Shown here one piece after another: positions 14,281 to 25,066 of a stretch of 64,000 bases of DNA (positions are counted from its first letter, which is position 1; every line of letters begins with the position of its first letter). Where the stretch lies: the NCBI RefSeq assembly GCF_002847445.1, contig NZ_CP025430.1, forward strand, positions 868,001 through 932,000, read 5' to 3'. This DNA is from Paracoccus zhejiangensis. GTDB lineage: Bacteria > Pseudomonadota > Alphaproteobacteria > Rhodobacterales > Rhodobacteraceae. A program made the position numbers and the translations under genes. The notes beneath the pieces were generated by a model. That model did no database searches. It was given only the letters and a program-made list of their open reading frames with translations, and had not been told where the DNA came from.

Positions 14281-15443
14281 CAGCTGTAGGTCCCGCTGAA
14301 GCCCTGCGGCAGCAGGACATCATGGCGGCCGATGTTCTTCACGTCACGCTCGCCACACAGCGCCATGGTGATGTCCAGCTCCTTGTGGATCACCTCCAGC
14401 GCCTTGGTCACGCCGGCCTCGCCCATGGCGCCAAGCCCGTGGATGAAGGCGCGCCCGATCCAGGTCGCGTGCGCCCCCAGTGCCAGCGCCTTCAGCACGT
14501 CCTGGCCCGAGCGGATGCCGCTATCCAAGTGGATCTCGACCTTGTCGCCCACTGCCTCGACGATCTCGGGCAGCATGCGGATGGAGCTCAGCGCACCGTC
14601 CAGCTGCCGCCCGCCGTGGTTCGAGACAACGATCGCATCCGCGCCGAAATCGGCGGCGATGCGCGCATCCTCGGCATCCAGAATGCCCTTCAGGATCAGC
14701 TTGCCGCCCCACATGTCGCGGATCTTGGCGACCTTGTCCCAGTCAAGCTGCGGATCGAACTGCTCGGAGGTCCAACTGGACAGGCTCGACATGTCGCCCA
14801 CGCCCTTGGCATGGCCGACGATGTTGCCAAAGCTGCGCCGCTTGGTGCCCAGCATCCCCAGACCCCAGCGCCAGCGGGTCGCCAGATCCATCATCACCGG
14901 CAGCGTCAGCTTGGGCGGGGCGGAGAGGCCGTTCTTCAGGTCCTTGTGCCGCTGGCCGAGGATCTGCAGGTCCAGCGTCAGGACCAGCGCGCTGCAGTTG
15001 GCCTGCTTGGCGCGGGCGATCATGTTGGCAAGGAAATCCTGATCCTTCATGACATAAAGCTGGAACATGAAGGGTTTGGTGGTGTTTTCGGCCACATCCT
15101 CGATCGAGCAGATTGACATGGTCGAGAGGCAGAAGGGCACGCCGAATTTCTCGGCCGCCTTGGCCGCCAAGATCTCGCCATCGGCGTGCTGCATCCCGGT
15201 CATGCCGACCGGGGCAAGGCCCACGGGCATCTTCACCGGCAAGCCGACCATGGTGCTTTCGGTTGTGCGGTTGGTCATGTCCACCGCCACCTTCTGGCGC
15301 AGGCGGATATCGGCGAAATCCGTGGTGTTCTCGCGGAAGGTCTGTTCGGTATAGCTGCCCGATTCCGCGTAATCGTAGAACATCCGGGGCGTGCGGGCGC
15401 GGTGCAGGCGCTTGAGGTCCTCGATACAGGTGATCACGGGCAT
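14280..15443 (-). CDS. lldD: FMN-dependent L-lactate dehydrogenase / alpha-hydroxyacid oxidase
   Basis: 387 residues, TIM-barrel flavoprotein of the LldD/glycolate oxidase family. Features seen are the N-terminal RTPRMFYDYAESGSYTE, the FMN-site PVGLAPVGMTGMQHADGE, and the active-site block VVSNHGGRQLDGA with the catalytic His, followed by the phosphate-binding DSGIRSGQDVLKALALGA. It most likely oxidises L-lactate to pyruvate and passes electrons to the quinone pool, though glycolate or mandelate cannot be excluded. It forms an operon with the thioesterase downstream; a small lipoprotein gene lies 12 bases upstream in the same direction. Confidence 0.9.
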   Translation of the reverse strand: MPVITCIEDLKRLHRARTPRMFYDYAESGSYTEQTFRENTTDFADIRLRQKVAVDMTNRTTESTMVGLPVKMPVGLAPVGMTGMQHADGEILAAKAAEKFGVPFCLSTMSICSIEDVAENTTKPFMFQLYVMKDQDFLANMIARAKQANCSALVLTLDLQILGQRHKDLKNGLSAPPKLTLPVMMDLATRWRWGLGMLGTKRRSFGNIVGHAKGVGDMSSLSSWTSEQFDPQLDWDKVAKIRDMWGGKLILKGILDAEDARIAADFGADAIVVSNHGGRQLDGALSSIRMLPEIVEAVGDKVEIHLDSGIRSGQDVLKALALGAHATWIGRAFIHGLGAMGEAGVTKALEVIHKELDITMALCGERDVKNIGRHDVLLPQGFSGTYS

Positions 15444-15455
15444 GGAAATCGATCC

Positions 15456-15812
15456 TTAGGGAGCGGGTTGTGGGCAATCGGGCGCGGTGCTGCCGGTGGG
15501 GCAGGCCGCGTCGCCTTCAGTGGTCTGGTTGCGCAGCGCCTCGGCGCGGCGGCGCAGGTCGGCGGCGCGGGCGCTCAGCGCGGCGTTGTCGACCGGATCG
15601 GGAATGGCGTCCGCCGCATTGCGGGTGACGGAACCCTGTCCCTCGACCGCATTGCGCACCGGCGCATCGCTGGTCGCGGCGGGTTCGGCATGGTCGGGCA
15701 GGGTGGGCTCGGCCAGGATCTGCTGGGTCGGCAAGAGGCGCGGATAATCCTCCGATCCATCGGTGCAACCGGCCAGAAGGCCAAGCGAGATCAGGGTAAG
15801 GGCGCGCAACAT
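15456..15812 (-). CDS. Small hypothetical lipoprotein
   Basis: 118 residues. The signal peptide ends with the lipobox LLAGC (Cys 16). The mature part is Pro/Ala-rich and probably disordered, with a helical stretch DNAALSARAADLRRRAEALR and two Cys near the C-terminus (AACPTG, PDCPQ). It has no recognisable domain. It lies 12 bases upstream of lldD on the same strand and could be co-transcribed with it. It is divergent from the TetR regulator. Confidence 0.7.
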   Translation of the reverse strand: MLRALTLISLGLLAGCTDGSEDYPRLLPTQQILAEPTLPDHAEPAATSDAPVRNAVEGQGSVTRNAADAIPDPVDNAALSARAADLRRRAEALRNQTTEGDAACPTGSTAPDCPQPAP

Positions 15813-15874
15813 GGCGGCACCTTACGCTGGCCGTCGGGGGTTCACAACGGGGCCGCGCCGCAGCATTAAGGGGC

Positions 15875-16459
15875 ATGGCACGTACACAAGGTTCCCGCGC
15901 AGAGATTACCGGACCGCTGATCCGCGAGGCGGCGCTGCGCCTGTTCGCGCGGCACGGCTATGCCGCGGTCTCGATGCGACAAATCGCCCGCGAGGTCGGC
16001 GTGCAGGCCGGCGCGCTTTACGCCTATACCCCCGACAAGCAGGCACTGCTGTTCGACCTGATGCAGTCGCATATGGCGCGGCTGCTGGACAGTTGGCGGG
16101 ACGATCCCGCCGCCCCGCCGCTGGCGCGGCTGGAGCGCTTCGTGCGCTTCCACATCGCCGACAGCCTTGACCACAGCGACGCGGTTTTCCTGTCCTACAT
16201 GGAGTTGCGCAACCTGACCGAAGAAAACTATCGCCAGATCAGCAATATGCGGCGGAAATATGAGTCCGGACTTGAACTGATCCTGCGCGACGGGCAGGCC
16301 TCTGGCGCGATGCAGGTCGAGGATAGCCGGCTCAGCGCCATGGCGCTGATCGGGATGCTGACGGCGGTGACGAACTGGTACCGCGCCGGTGGCCGGCTGG
16401 ACCGCGAGCGGATCGGCGATGTCTATTGGGGACTGGCCAAGGGCTCGGTGGGCGCGTGA
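15875..16459 (+). CDS. TetR/AcrR family transcriptional regulator
   Basis: 194 residues. The N-terminal helix-turn-helix is standard: EAALRLFARHGYAAVSMRQIAREVGVQAGALYAYTPDKQALLFDLM. The C-terminal ligand domain (RFHIADSLDHSDAVFLSYMELRNLTEENYRQI) resembles the TetR_C_33-type domain seen in regulators of acyl-CoA metabolism. Since lldD and a thioesterase are encoded divergently next to it, it may regulate that unit or itself; this is inference from position. The ATG at 15875 has TAAGGGG upstream. Confidence 0.9.
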   Translation: MARTQGSRAEITGPLIREAALRLFARHGYAAVSMRQIAREVGVQAGALYAYTPDKQALLFDLMQSHMARLLDSWRDDPAAPPLARLERFVRFHIADSLDHSDAVFLSYMELRNLTEENYRQISNMRRKYESGLELILRDGQASGAMQVEDSRLSAMALIGMLTAVTNWYRAGGRLDRERIGDVYWGLAKGSVGA

Positions 16460-16569
16460 GGCGCGAAAAACTTGCCGTGCCGGTCCTGTTTGGGGCTGCG
16501 CCCCGGGGATGGCTTCGCTAGATAGCGCCAACAGCGCCTGCGGATGACGCGGGGGCAAGCGAGGGGGAA

Positions 16570-17493
16570 ATGCGAATGGGCGTCGATATCCTGTGTCTGG
16601 GCGAGCCGATGATGGAGTTCAACCAGCAGCCCGATGGCAGCTATCGCGCCGGCCATGGCGGTGACACCGCCAATTGCGCCGTGGCCGCGGCGCGGCAGGG
16701 TGCGCGGGTGGGGATGCTGACCCATCTGGGCAAGGACAGCTTTGGCGATTCGTTCCTGCGGCTCTGGGAGGCCGAGGGCGTCGATACCTCGACCGTTCGG
16801 CAGGTGGCCGAGGCCCATACCGGCATCTATTTCGTCACCCATGGCCCGGCCGGGCATGAATTCAGCTATCTGCGCGCCGGTTCGGCGGCGAGCCGGATGG
16901 GGCCGGCCGATCTGCCGCAGGACGCGCTGACGGCGACGAAAATCCTGCATGTCTCGGGCATCAGCCAGGCGATCTCGACCAGCGCGGCAGATGCGGTCTT
17001 TGCGGCCATGGCGGCGGTGAAGGCGGCGGGCGGCATGGTCTCCTATGACAGCAACTTGCGGCTGAAGCTTTGGCCACTGACGCGGGCGCGGGCGGTGATC
17101 CATGCCGGCATGGCGGAATGCGATATCGCGCTGCCGGGGATGGACGATGCCGAGCAACTGACCGGGCTCAGCGATCCCGATGCCATCGCCGATTTCTACC
17201 TCGGTCTCGGGGCGAAGATCGTGGCGCTGACGCTGGGGGCGCAGGGCTCGCTGGTTGCCACGCCGGAGCGGCGCGAGCGGGTGGCCGGGCGCAAGGTCAA
17301 GGCGGTGGACGCAACCGGAGCGGGCGACACCTATGACGGCGCCTTCCTCGCGCGGATCGCGGCGGGGGATGATCCCTTCGCAGCCGCCCGCTATGCCAAT
17401 GCGGCGGCGGCGCTGGCGACGCAGAATTACGGCGCCATCGAGCCGATGCCGCGGCGCGAGGCAGTCGAGGTGTTTCTGGCCAGCGCCGACTGA
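16570..17493 (+). CDS. kdgK: PfkB-family sugar kinase, probably 2-keto-3-deoxygluconate kinase
   Basis: 307 residues. PfkB signatures are present: the N-terminal GHGGDTANCAVAAARQGARVGMLTHLGKDSFG and the C-terminal anion hole with catalytic Asp in DATGAGDTYDGAF. The start LCLGEPMMEF and the SYLRAGSAASRMGP region are close to KdgK, which phosphorylates 2-keto-3-deoxygluconate in the Entner-Doudoroff side of uronate catabolism. No kdgA lies beside it, so the exact sugar is uncertain. The start has GAGGGGGAA five bases upstream; ATG 16576 is a close alternative. Confidence 0.8.
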   Translation: MRMGVDILCLGEPMMEFNQQPDGSYRAGHGGDTANCAVAAARQGARVGMLTHLGKDSFGDSFLRLWEAEGVDTSTVRQVAEAHTGIYFVTHGPAGHEFSYLRAGSAASRMGPADLPQDALTATKILHVSGISQAISTSAADAVFAAMAAVKAAGGMVSYDSNLRLKLWPLTRARAVIHAGMAECDIALPGMDDAEQLTGLSDPDAIADFYLGLGAKIVALTLGAQGSLVATPERRERVAGRKVKAVDATGAGDTYDGAFLARIAAGDDPFAAARYANAAAALATQNYGAIEPMPRREAVEVFLASAD

Positions 17494-17605
17494 GCCGCAG
17501 CCAGCGGCGGCTGTGCAGAGCCTGCAGCGGGGGCGGAGACATCCGCGCCCGCGTGCCCGATTTGCCCCCCTTGCCTGCGCCCGTCCGGGTCCCGATAATT
17601 AGGCC

Positions 17606-19531
17606 ATGAGTCTGCCTCCCGGTTTTCTAGACGAGCTGCGCAACCGCGTGCCGATCTCCCGTGTCATCGGGCGGCGCGTGGTTTGGGATCAGCGCAAGTC
17701 CAACCAGGCGCGCGGCGACTGGTGGGCGCCTTGCCCGTTCCATCAGGAGAAATCCGCCAGCTTCCATTGCGACGACCAGAAGGGGTTTTACTACTGCTTC
17801 GGCTGTCAGGCCAAAGGCGATGCGCTGACCTTCCTGCGCGAGTTGGACGGGCTCGACTTCATGGATGCGGTGAAGGTGCTGGCGAACGAGGCCGGGCTGG
17901 CCGTGCCCGAGGCCGATCCCCGCGCGCGCGAACGCACCGATCACCGCAGCAAGCTGTTCGAGGTGACCGAGGCAGCGAATCGCTGGTACCGGATGCAGCT
18001 GCAGACCGCACAGGCCGCCGAGGCGCGCGACTATCTGGCGCGGCGCGGGCTGGATGCGGCGGCGATCGAACGCTTCGAGATCGGTTTTGCCCCCGACCAG
18101 CGGACCGCGCTGACCGCGCATCTGCGCGAGAAGGGCATTCCCGAGGCGCTGATCGTCGAATCCGGCATGTCGATCCAGCCCGAGGGCGGACGCCCGCCCT
18201 ATGACCGCTTCCGCGGCCGGATCATGTTCCCGATCCGCGACCTGCGCGACAAGCTGGTGGGCTTTGGCGGGCGGGCGCTGGCGGCGGATGCGCAGGCCAA
18301 ATACCTCAACAGCACCCAGAACCCTTTGTTCGACAAGGGCCGCAATCTCTACAATGGCGGACCGGCGCGCTCGGCCGTGGCCAAGGGCGCGCCGCTGTTG
18401 GTGGCTGAGGGCTATATGGACGTGATCGCGCTGGAGCGCGCGGGCTTTCAAGGTGCGGTGGCGCCGCTTGGCACGGCGATCACCGAGGATCAGTTGCAGA
18501 TGCTGTGGCGGATCACGCCCGAGCCGGTGATCATGCTGGATGGCGACAAGGCCGGGCAGGCGGCGGCCATGCGGCTGATCGATCTGGCGCTGCCGATGAC
18601 CGGGCCGGGGCAGGCGCTGCGCTTTGCCGTGCTGCCGCCGGGGCAGGATCCTGACGATCTGATCCGTGCGCAGGGGCCGGGGGCGATGACCGAGGTTCTG
18701 GCGCAGGCCCGGCCGCTGGTCGATCTCTTGTGGCAGCGCGAGACCGAGGGCAAGGTGTTCGACAGCCCCGAGCGGCGGGCGGCGCTGGATCAGGCGCTGC
18801 GTCAGGCCATCGCCCGAATCGCCGACGAATCGACCCGCGCCCATTACGCCGCCGTCATCCGCGACAAGCGGTCAGAGCTTTTCGGGGCCGCCCGCGCGGC
18901 AAAAGGTGATCGCGCCGGGCAGGGCGGCCGCAAGGGCGGTGGCTGGCAGGGCGACCGCAAGGGCCGTTCGGGCTCGGAGCCGGCGCTTGCCCAGACACGT
19001 GCCTCGGTCTTCGTCAGCCGCGATGCCGGCGAGGCCATTCTGGAGGGCGAGATCCTCTTGCGCTGCGGCATGGCCCCGACGCTGGTCGAGCGGATCGAGG
19101 CGCGGCTGGAACGGATGATGCCCGCCGATCCCGACCGCGCCGCGCTGCTGCATGACCTTCTGGCCGGCAGCCGCAGCGAGGCCGGGGCCCGCGCCCTTGA
19201 CAGCCTTCGGGCCGACGCCCATCTGGGCCTGATCCCGGCGATGGTCGACCCCGAGGATCTGGAGAAATCCGAGGCGATCCTGAACCACACGCTGGACCGG
19301 CTGGACGCAAGGCGGGCGGCGCGGACCGAACTGGTGCGGGCCGAGGCCGAGATCACCGGCGAGGCCGATGAGGGCCTGACCTGGCGGGTCACGCAGATCA
19401 CCCGTGCGCGGCAGCGAGCCGAGCACCCCGAGATGGAGGATAGCTCGGATCTGGGCGAGGACCGCGACGAGCTGTCGGCACAGCTCAACGCCTTCGTTGC
19501 CGCGGAGATTTGGCGCAAAGGCCGCAAATAG
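17606..19531 (+). CDS. dnaG: DNA primase DnaG
   Basis: 641 residues. DnaG makes the RNA primers for replication. The N-terminal CHC2 zinc ribbon has C43 and H46 (CPFH) and C64 and C67 (CFGC). The TOPRIM catalytic core includes LLVAEGYMDVIAL and MLDGDKAGQAAA. A Gly/Arg/Lys-rich linker (GDRAGQGGRKGGGWQGDRKG) separates the core from the C-terminal helicase-binding domain. It lies just upstream of rpoD, as in the classical macromolecular-synthesis gene order, but the repeat-filled gap suggests rpoD has its own control. Confidence 0.96.
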   Translation: MSLPPGFLDELRNRVPISRVIGRRVVWDQRKSNQARGDWWAPCPFHQEKSASFHCDDQKGFYYCFGCQAKGDALTFLRELDGLDFMDAVKVLANEAGLAVPEADPRARERTDHRSKLFEVTEAANRWYRMQLQTAQAAEARDYLARRGLDAAAIERFEIGFAPDQRTALTAHLREKGIPEALIVESGMSIQPEGGRPPYDRFRGRIMFPIRDLRDKLVGFGGRALAADAQAKYLNSTQNPLFDKGRNLYNGGPARSAVAKGAPLLVAEGYMDVIALERAGFQGAVAPLGTAITEDQLQMLWRITPEPVIMLDGDKAGQAAAMRLIDLALPMTGPGQALRFAVLPPGQDPDDLIRAQGPGAMTEVLAQARPLVDLLWQRETEGKVFDSPERRAALDQALRQAIARIADESTRAHYAAVIRDKRSELFGAARAAKGDRAGQGGRKGGGWQGDRKGRSGSEPALAQTRASVFVSRDAGEAILEGEILLRCGMAPTLVERIEARLERMMPADPDRAALLHDLLAGSRSEAGARALDSLRADAHLGLIPAMVDPEDLEKSEAILNHTLDRLDARRAARTELVRAEAEITGEADEGLTWRVTQITRARQRAEHPEMEDSSDLGEDRDELSAQLNAFVAAEIWRKGRK

Positions 19532-19555
19532 GCCGGACCCGCCACCCCGATTGCC

Positions 19556-19683
19556 GATTCGCCCGCTGATTCGGCGGGATGATTCGGGATCAACGAATCA
19601 TTAACCCTTGCGCCCTTTGATTCGGGTGTTTCGGGCCTTATATACACGAATTGACCGACTCGTGATTCGCCGAGCACGAATCA
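19556..19683 (+). repeat. Cluster of eight GANTC sites with six TGATTCG 7-mers upstream of rpoD
   Basis: GANTC occurs at 19556, 19568, 19581, 19595, 19619, 19657, 19664 and 19678 (first bases). Six of these lie in the longer 7-mer TGATTCG or its complement CGAATCA, at 19567, 19580, 19594, 19618, 19663 and 19677. GANTC is the target of the alphaproteobacterial methyltransferase CcrM. About half a site would be expected by chance in this length. The repeats fill nearly the whole gap between dnaG and rpoD. Confidence 0.85.
19617..19644 (+). promoter_or_regulatory. rpoD: Candidate rpoD promoter (TTGATT-N16-TATATA)
   Basis: TTGATT at 19617-19622 and TATATA at 19639-19644 are separated by 16 bases. 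The -35 element is contained within a TGATTCG repeat, so a protein bound there or CcrM methylation could affect it. Transcription would start about 55-60 bases before the rpoD ATG. Confidence 0.5.
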
Positions 19684-19708
19684 CTGCGCCTCGAGAAGGA
19701 GCCCCTGG

Positions 19709-21677
<1,969 letters not shown>

Positions 21678-21688
<11 letters not shown>

Positions 21689-22103
21689 GCACGGGCCCGA
21701 GGACGGGCTGACGCATTTTCTCTATCGCAGCAATGCTCGGGCCAATTTCACTGCCGAGGATTTGCGGACCATCGTCGCCGAGGCCCGCAACCGCAATTCA
21801 AGTTGCGGTGTCACCGGCTGCCTGCATTTCGAGGATGGGCTGTTCTTTCAATGGCTCGAGGGTCCGAAGATCGCGCTGGACATGATCATCGCGCTGATCC
21901 GCAATGATCCCCGCCACGAGGACATGACCGATCTGTCCTATGGCCCGCTGACGGCCCGGCGCTTTGCCGACTGGTCGATGCGTGCGACCGACCGGCATCG
22001 TGCCTCGCTGCTCGACTGGTTTGCCTCGAACCAGGTCTCGACCATCGACCGCATCGCCTATGCGGGCAGCGTCTCGGCCTTCCTGGTGGCGATCAGCGTC
22101 TGA
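21678..22103 (+). CDS. BLUF-domain blue-light photoreceptor protein
   Basis: 141 residues. A single BLUF domain (about 11-105) binds FAD and senses blue light. All the key residues known from AppA are present: Tyr16 in FLYRSN, Asn40 in [10 protein letters not shown], Gln58 in LFFQWLEG, and Trp99 in RRFADWSM. A short C-terminal helical tail follows, with no output domain, so it should act by protein interaction. No ATG is available near the domain start; TTG 21678 is the likely start and overlaps the rpoD end by 11 bases. It would therefore be made from the rpoD message and is followed by a strong terminator. Confidence 0.88.
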
Positions 22104-22126
22104 TCCCGGTGGGGTGAACTGATCAG

Positions 22127-22156
22127 GCCCGGTCGCGCAGGCGGCCGGGCTTTTTT
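22127..22156 (+). terminator. Terminator of the rpoD-BLUF unit
   Basis: A ten-pair stem (22127-22136 with 22141-22150, one G-T pair), GCAG loop, then TTTTTT. It closes the rpoD-BLUF transcript before rmuC. Confidence 0.88.
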
Positions 22157-22248
22157 GTGGGTTTCATTAATCCTGACCGCAACATCTGGTTGCGTTGCGG
22201 GCGAGAAACAGGCACAAAAAGGGAACAAGAAAAGCGGCAGGAGAGCAG

Positions 22249-23796
22249 ATGCCCCAGGAATGGCGCGCACGGATGGCGATGTGGCTGGCCGACACTGCCC
22301 TGCTGCAGCTGTGGCTGGCGGTGGCTGTGGTTGCATTGGCGCTGCTGCTGCTCGTCCATGTCCTGTCGCGGCGTCGGCTGGCGGCAGCCCGTGCAGATGG
22401 CGACTGGCTACGCGGCGAAAACCGCAGGATGGAAGAGGACCTGTCGCGTCAGGCCGCCACGATTGCCCGGCTGGAACCCGAATTGAAGGCCGAGGCGCAG
22501 GCGGCGCGCGAGCAGAGCTTGCGGGCCGGGCAGCTGGATGTCCGGCTCGAGGCGCGCGAGGGACGGCTGGCGGAACTGAATGAGGAACGGGACGGGCTGA
22601 CCGACGCGCTGCACCAGGCCCGTCAGCAGGCCGCGCGGCTGGAGAATGAACTGGGGCAGCTGCGTCTCGCGGCCGAGAAGGATCGCGAGACAGCGGCGCG
22701 CGAGATTGCCACCTTACGTGAATTGCGCGAGGAAATGTCAGGCAATTTCAAATTGATGGCGCAGGAAACCCTGCGCGTTCAAGGCGCCGACATGCAGAAG
22801 GTCCAGGGTGAACAGCTGAACGCCCTGCTGACCCCCTTCCGCGATCAGGTGCATCGCTTCCAGACCGAATTGCAGGCCAGAAACAAGGTGTTGGACGAGG
22901 AAGGTGCGAGACTACGCGAACAGATCGAGGGTCTGCACCGCCGGTCGGAGGAGATCAGCCGCGAGGCGGTGGAATTGACCCGGGCGCTGAAGGGCGAGAA
23001 ACAGCGTCAGGGTGCCTGGGGCGAGATGATCCTGCAGCGGATCCTCGAGGAATCAGGGCTGCAGGAGGGCACGCATTACCAGTTGCAAAGCAGTTTCCGC
23101 GACGAGGGCGGTGGCTTGTGGCGGCCTGACGTGGTGGTGCGGATGCCCCGTGGCAAGGTGCTGGTCATCGACAGCAAGGTCTCGCTGAACGCCTATGAGC
23201 AATCGGTGAACGCCACCGAACCTGCCGATCGTGAGGCCGCGCTGAAACGTCATGTCGCCGCCATCCGCGCCCATGTGACCGCACTGTCGGACAAGGGCTA
23301 TGATGCCATGGACGATGCCTCGGTCGATTACGTGCTCATGTTCATCCCCATCGAGGGTGCCTTCTCCGAGGCGCTGCGGGTCGATCCCGATCTGGCCAGC
23401 TTTGCACTCGACCGCCGCATCGGCCTTGCCACGCCCACCACGCTGATGCTGACCTTGCGCACGGTCGAGCATATCTGGATGGTCGAGCGGCGCGAGACCA
23501 ACGCGCTTGAAATCGCCCGCCGCGCCGGGGCGATCTATGACAAGGTCGCCGGTTTCGTCGACAGCATGGAGGCCGTGGGCAAGTCGCTCGACGCGGCCGG
23601 CAATGCACATCGGCAGGCGATGGACCGGCTGTCGCGCGGCAAGGGCAATGTCATCAGCCATGTCGAGAAGCTACGGGTGCTCGGCGCACGGGCGCAGAAG
23701 CGCATCGGTCTGGACCATGATGGCGAGCCGGATGAGGAACTCGGCGGCGGCGAATTGCCCGCGCCCGAGGACCTGCCACGCGACGCGGCAGAATGA
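22249..23796 (+). CDS. rmuC: DNA recombination protein RmuC homologue
   Basis: 515 residues from ATG 22249, which follows GGCAGGAGAG; the frame could start at 22195 but without a good site. One membrane anchor ([19 protein letters not shown]) is followed by a long coiled coil (about 50-200). The PDDEXK-like RmuC core follows, with GAWGEMILQRILEESGL and VLVIDSKVSLNAYEQSV. RmuC limits genome rearrangement at inverted repeats; its biochemical action is unknown. The stop overlaps the next start by ATGA. Confidence 0.92.
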   Translation: MPQEWRARMAMWLADTALLQLWLAVAVVALALLLLVHVLSRRRLAAARADGDWLRGENRRMEEDLSRQAATIARLEPELKAEAQAAREQSLRAGQLDVRLEAREGRLAELNEERDGLTDALHQARQQAARLENELGQLRLAAEKDRETAAREIATLRELREEMSGNFKLMAQETLRVQGADMQKVQGEQLNALLTPFRDQVHRFQTELQARNKVLDEEGARLREQIEGLHRRSEEISREAVELTRALKGEKQRQGAWGEMILQRILEESGLQEGTHYQLQSSFRDEGGGLWRPDVVVRMPRGKVLVIDSKVSLNAYEQSVNATEPADREAALKRHVAAIRAHVTALSDKGYDAMDDASVDYVLMFIPIEGAFSEALRVDPDLASFALDRRIGLATPTTLMLTLRTVEHIWMVERRETNALEIARRAGAIYDKVAGFVDSMEAVGKSLDAAGNAHRQAMDRLSRGKGNVISHVEKLRVLGARAQKRIGLDHDGEPDEELGGGELPAPEDLPRDAAE

Positions 23797-24224
23797 ACAC
23801 CACCTTCACCCTGCGCACCCATGGCCCGGCCTGCCACGATTTTACAAGGCAGGTCGCCAACTGGCTGGCAGAAATCGAAGCGGGCGAGGGGCTGCTGACG
23901 CTGATGGTGCGGCATACATCCGCCAGCCTGCTCATTCAGGAAAATGCCGATCCGGATGTGCAGGTCGATCTCTTGGGCTGGCTCGACCGGATCGCGCCGC
24001 CGGGCGATCATCCGTCGATGGGCTGGATGCGCCATACGCTGGAAGGCCCCGACGACATGCCGGCGCATCTGAAGGCCGCCGTGCTGCCGGTCAGCCTGCA
24101 AATCCCGGTGGTCAGGGGACGAATGCGGCTCGGCACCTGGCAGGGGATCTACCTGGTTGAACACCGGACAGCGCCGCAGACCCGGGAGGTCGCGGCGCTG
24201 TTTCTGCCGATGACGGGTGCTTAG
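23793..24224 (+). CDS. YjbQ family protein (UPF0047)
   Basis: 143 residues of the conserved YjbQ family. Family signatures are LTLMVRHTSASLLIQENADPDV, then HPSMGWMRHTLEGPDDMPAHLK and the C-terminal LGTWQGIYLVEHR. The conserved His and Glu residues form a metal-like site, and members show weak thiamine-phosphate synthase activity; the true role is unknown. The start overlaps the rmuC stop by ATGA. Its stop overlaps the tail of the convergent dodecin gene. Confidence 0.9.
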   Translation: MNTTFTLRTHGPACHDFTRQVANWLAEIEAGEGLLTLMVRHTSASLLIQENADPDVQVDLLGWLDRIAPPGDHPSMGWMRHTLEGPDDMPAHLKAAVLPVSLQIPVVRGRMRLGTWQGIYLVEHRTAPQTREVAALFLPMTGA

Positions 24225-24424
24225 TCGTCGAGGACGAAGGTCACCATCATGTTGACCCGGAAGCGGCTGATCTGGCCGCCCTCGCAATCGACCGACTGCT
24301 CCTTGACCCAGGCGCTCTTGACGTTGCGCAGGGTATCATTGGCCCGCTGCAGCCCTTGGCGGATCGCATCCTCGAAGCCCTTTTCCGAGGTGGCGGAGAT
24401 TTCGGTCACACGTGCAATGCTCAT
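24221..24424 (-). CDS. Dodecin family flavin-binding protein
   Basis: 67 residues from ATG 24424 (MSIARVTEISATSEKGFEDAIRQG), which is preceded on its strand by AAGGAGG. Dodecins form 12-subunit shells that store and protect flavins. The family pattern is clear: the initial beta strand, the ANDTLRNVKSAWVKEQSVDCEGG helix and strand, and the C-terminal RFRVNMMVTFVLDD. The internal Trp in SAWVKEQ is the residue that stacks on flavin. Its position a few hundred bases from ribD suits a flavin-buffering role. Confidence 0.9.
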   Translation of the reverse strand: MSIARVTEISATSEKGFEDAIRQGLQRANDTLRNVKSAWVKEQSVDCEGGQISRFRVNMMVTFVLDD

Positions 24425-24604
24425 AACAATCCTCCTTGCATGTGCCGACCCAACGTCCGCCGGCAGCATCGGGTTCAGCCCGGCGCGCGGCTTTCGCGCC
24501 ACAGAATGCCTCGGCTGCATCTTGTGGGCTGTGGATAAGGCTACCCAAGCCCTGCGGGCGGTCCTATAGTGGCTGCGGATCGCGACCGAGGGGGACATAC
24601 CGGA

Positions 24605-25066
24605 ATGCGCTGCCCGTTTTGTGGAAACAACGACACGCAGGTCAAGGATTCCCGTCCCGCCGAGGACAACGTCGCCATCCGCCGCCGCCGGCTCTGTCCG
24701 GCCTGCGGGGGTCGCTTCACCACCTACGAGCGGGTGCAGCTGCGCGATCTGGTCGTGGTCAAGACCAATGGCAAGCGCGAGGATTTCGACCGCGACAAGA
24801 TGGCCCGCTCGATCCGCATCGCCATGCAGAAGCGCCCGGTCGAGCCCGAGCGCATCGAGCAGATGATCTCGGGCATCGTGCGGCGGCTGGAAAGCACCGG
24901 CGAGACCGACATTTCCTCGAAGGTCATCGGCGAGATCGTGATGGAGACGCTGTCGCGGATCGACAATGTCGGCTATGTCCGTTTTGCCAGCGTTTACAAG
25001 AACTTCCAGGACGCCGGCGATTTCGACAAATTCGTGGCCGAGCTGCGGCCCAATACCGAAGAGTGA
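24605..25066 (+). CDS. nrdR: Transcriptional repressor NrdR
   Basis: 153 residues. NrdR senses nucleotides and represses ribonucleotide reductase genes. The N-terminal zinc ribbon has C3, C6, C31 and C34 (RCPFCGNND ... LCPACGGRF). The ATP-cone domain begins at [19 protein letters not shown] 24605 is the family start; the frame upstream to 24569 is not needed. The stop overlaps the ribD start as GTGA, the arrangement usual for nrdR-rib operons. Confidence 0.96.
   Translation: MRCPFCGNNDTQVKDSRPAEDNVAIRRRRLCPACGGRFTTYERVQLRDLVVVKTNGKREDFDRDKMARSIRIAMQKRPVEPERIEQMISGIVRRLESTGETDISSKVIGEIVMETLSRIDNVGYVRFASVYKNFQDAGDFDKFVAELRPNTEE

Noticed and set aside
24569..24604. Upstream extension of nrdR
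   Set aside because: The zinc ribbon must start at MRCPFC; the 12 extra residues have no support in the family.
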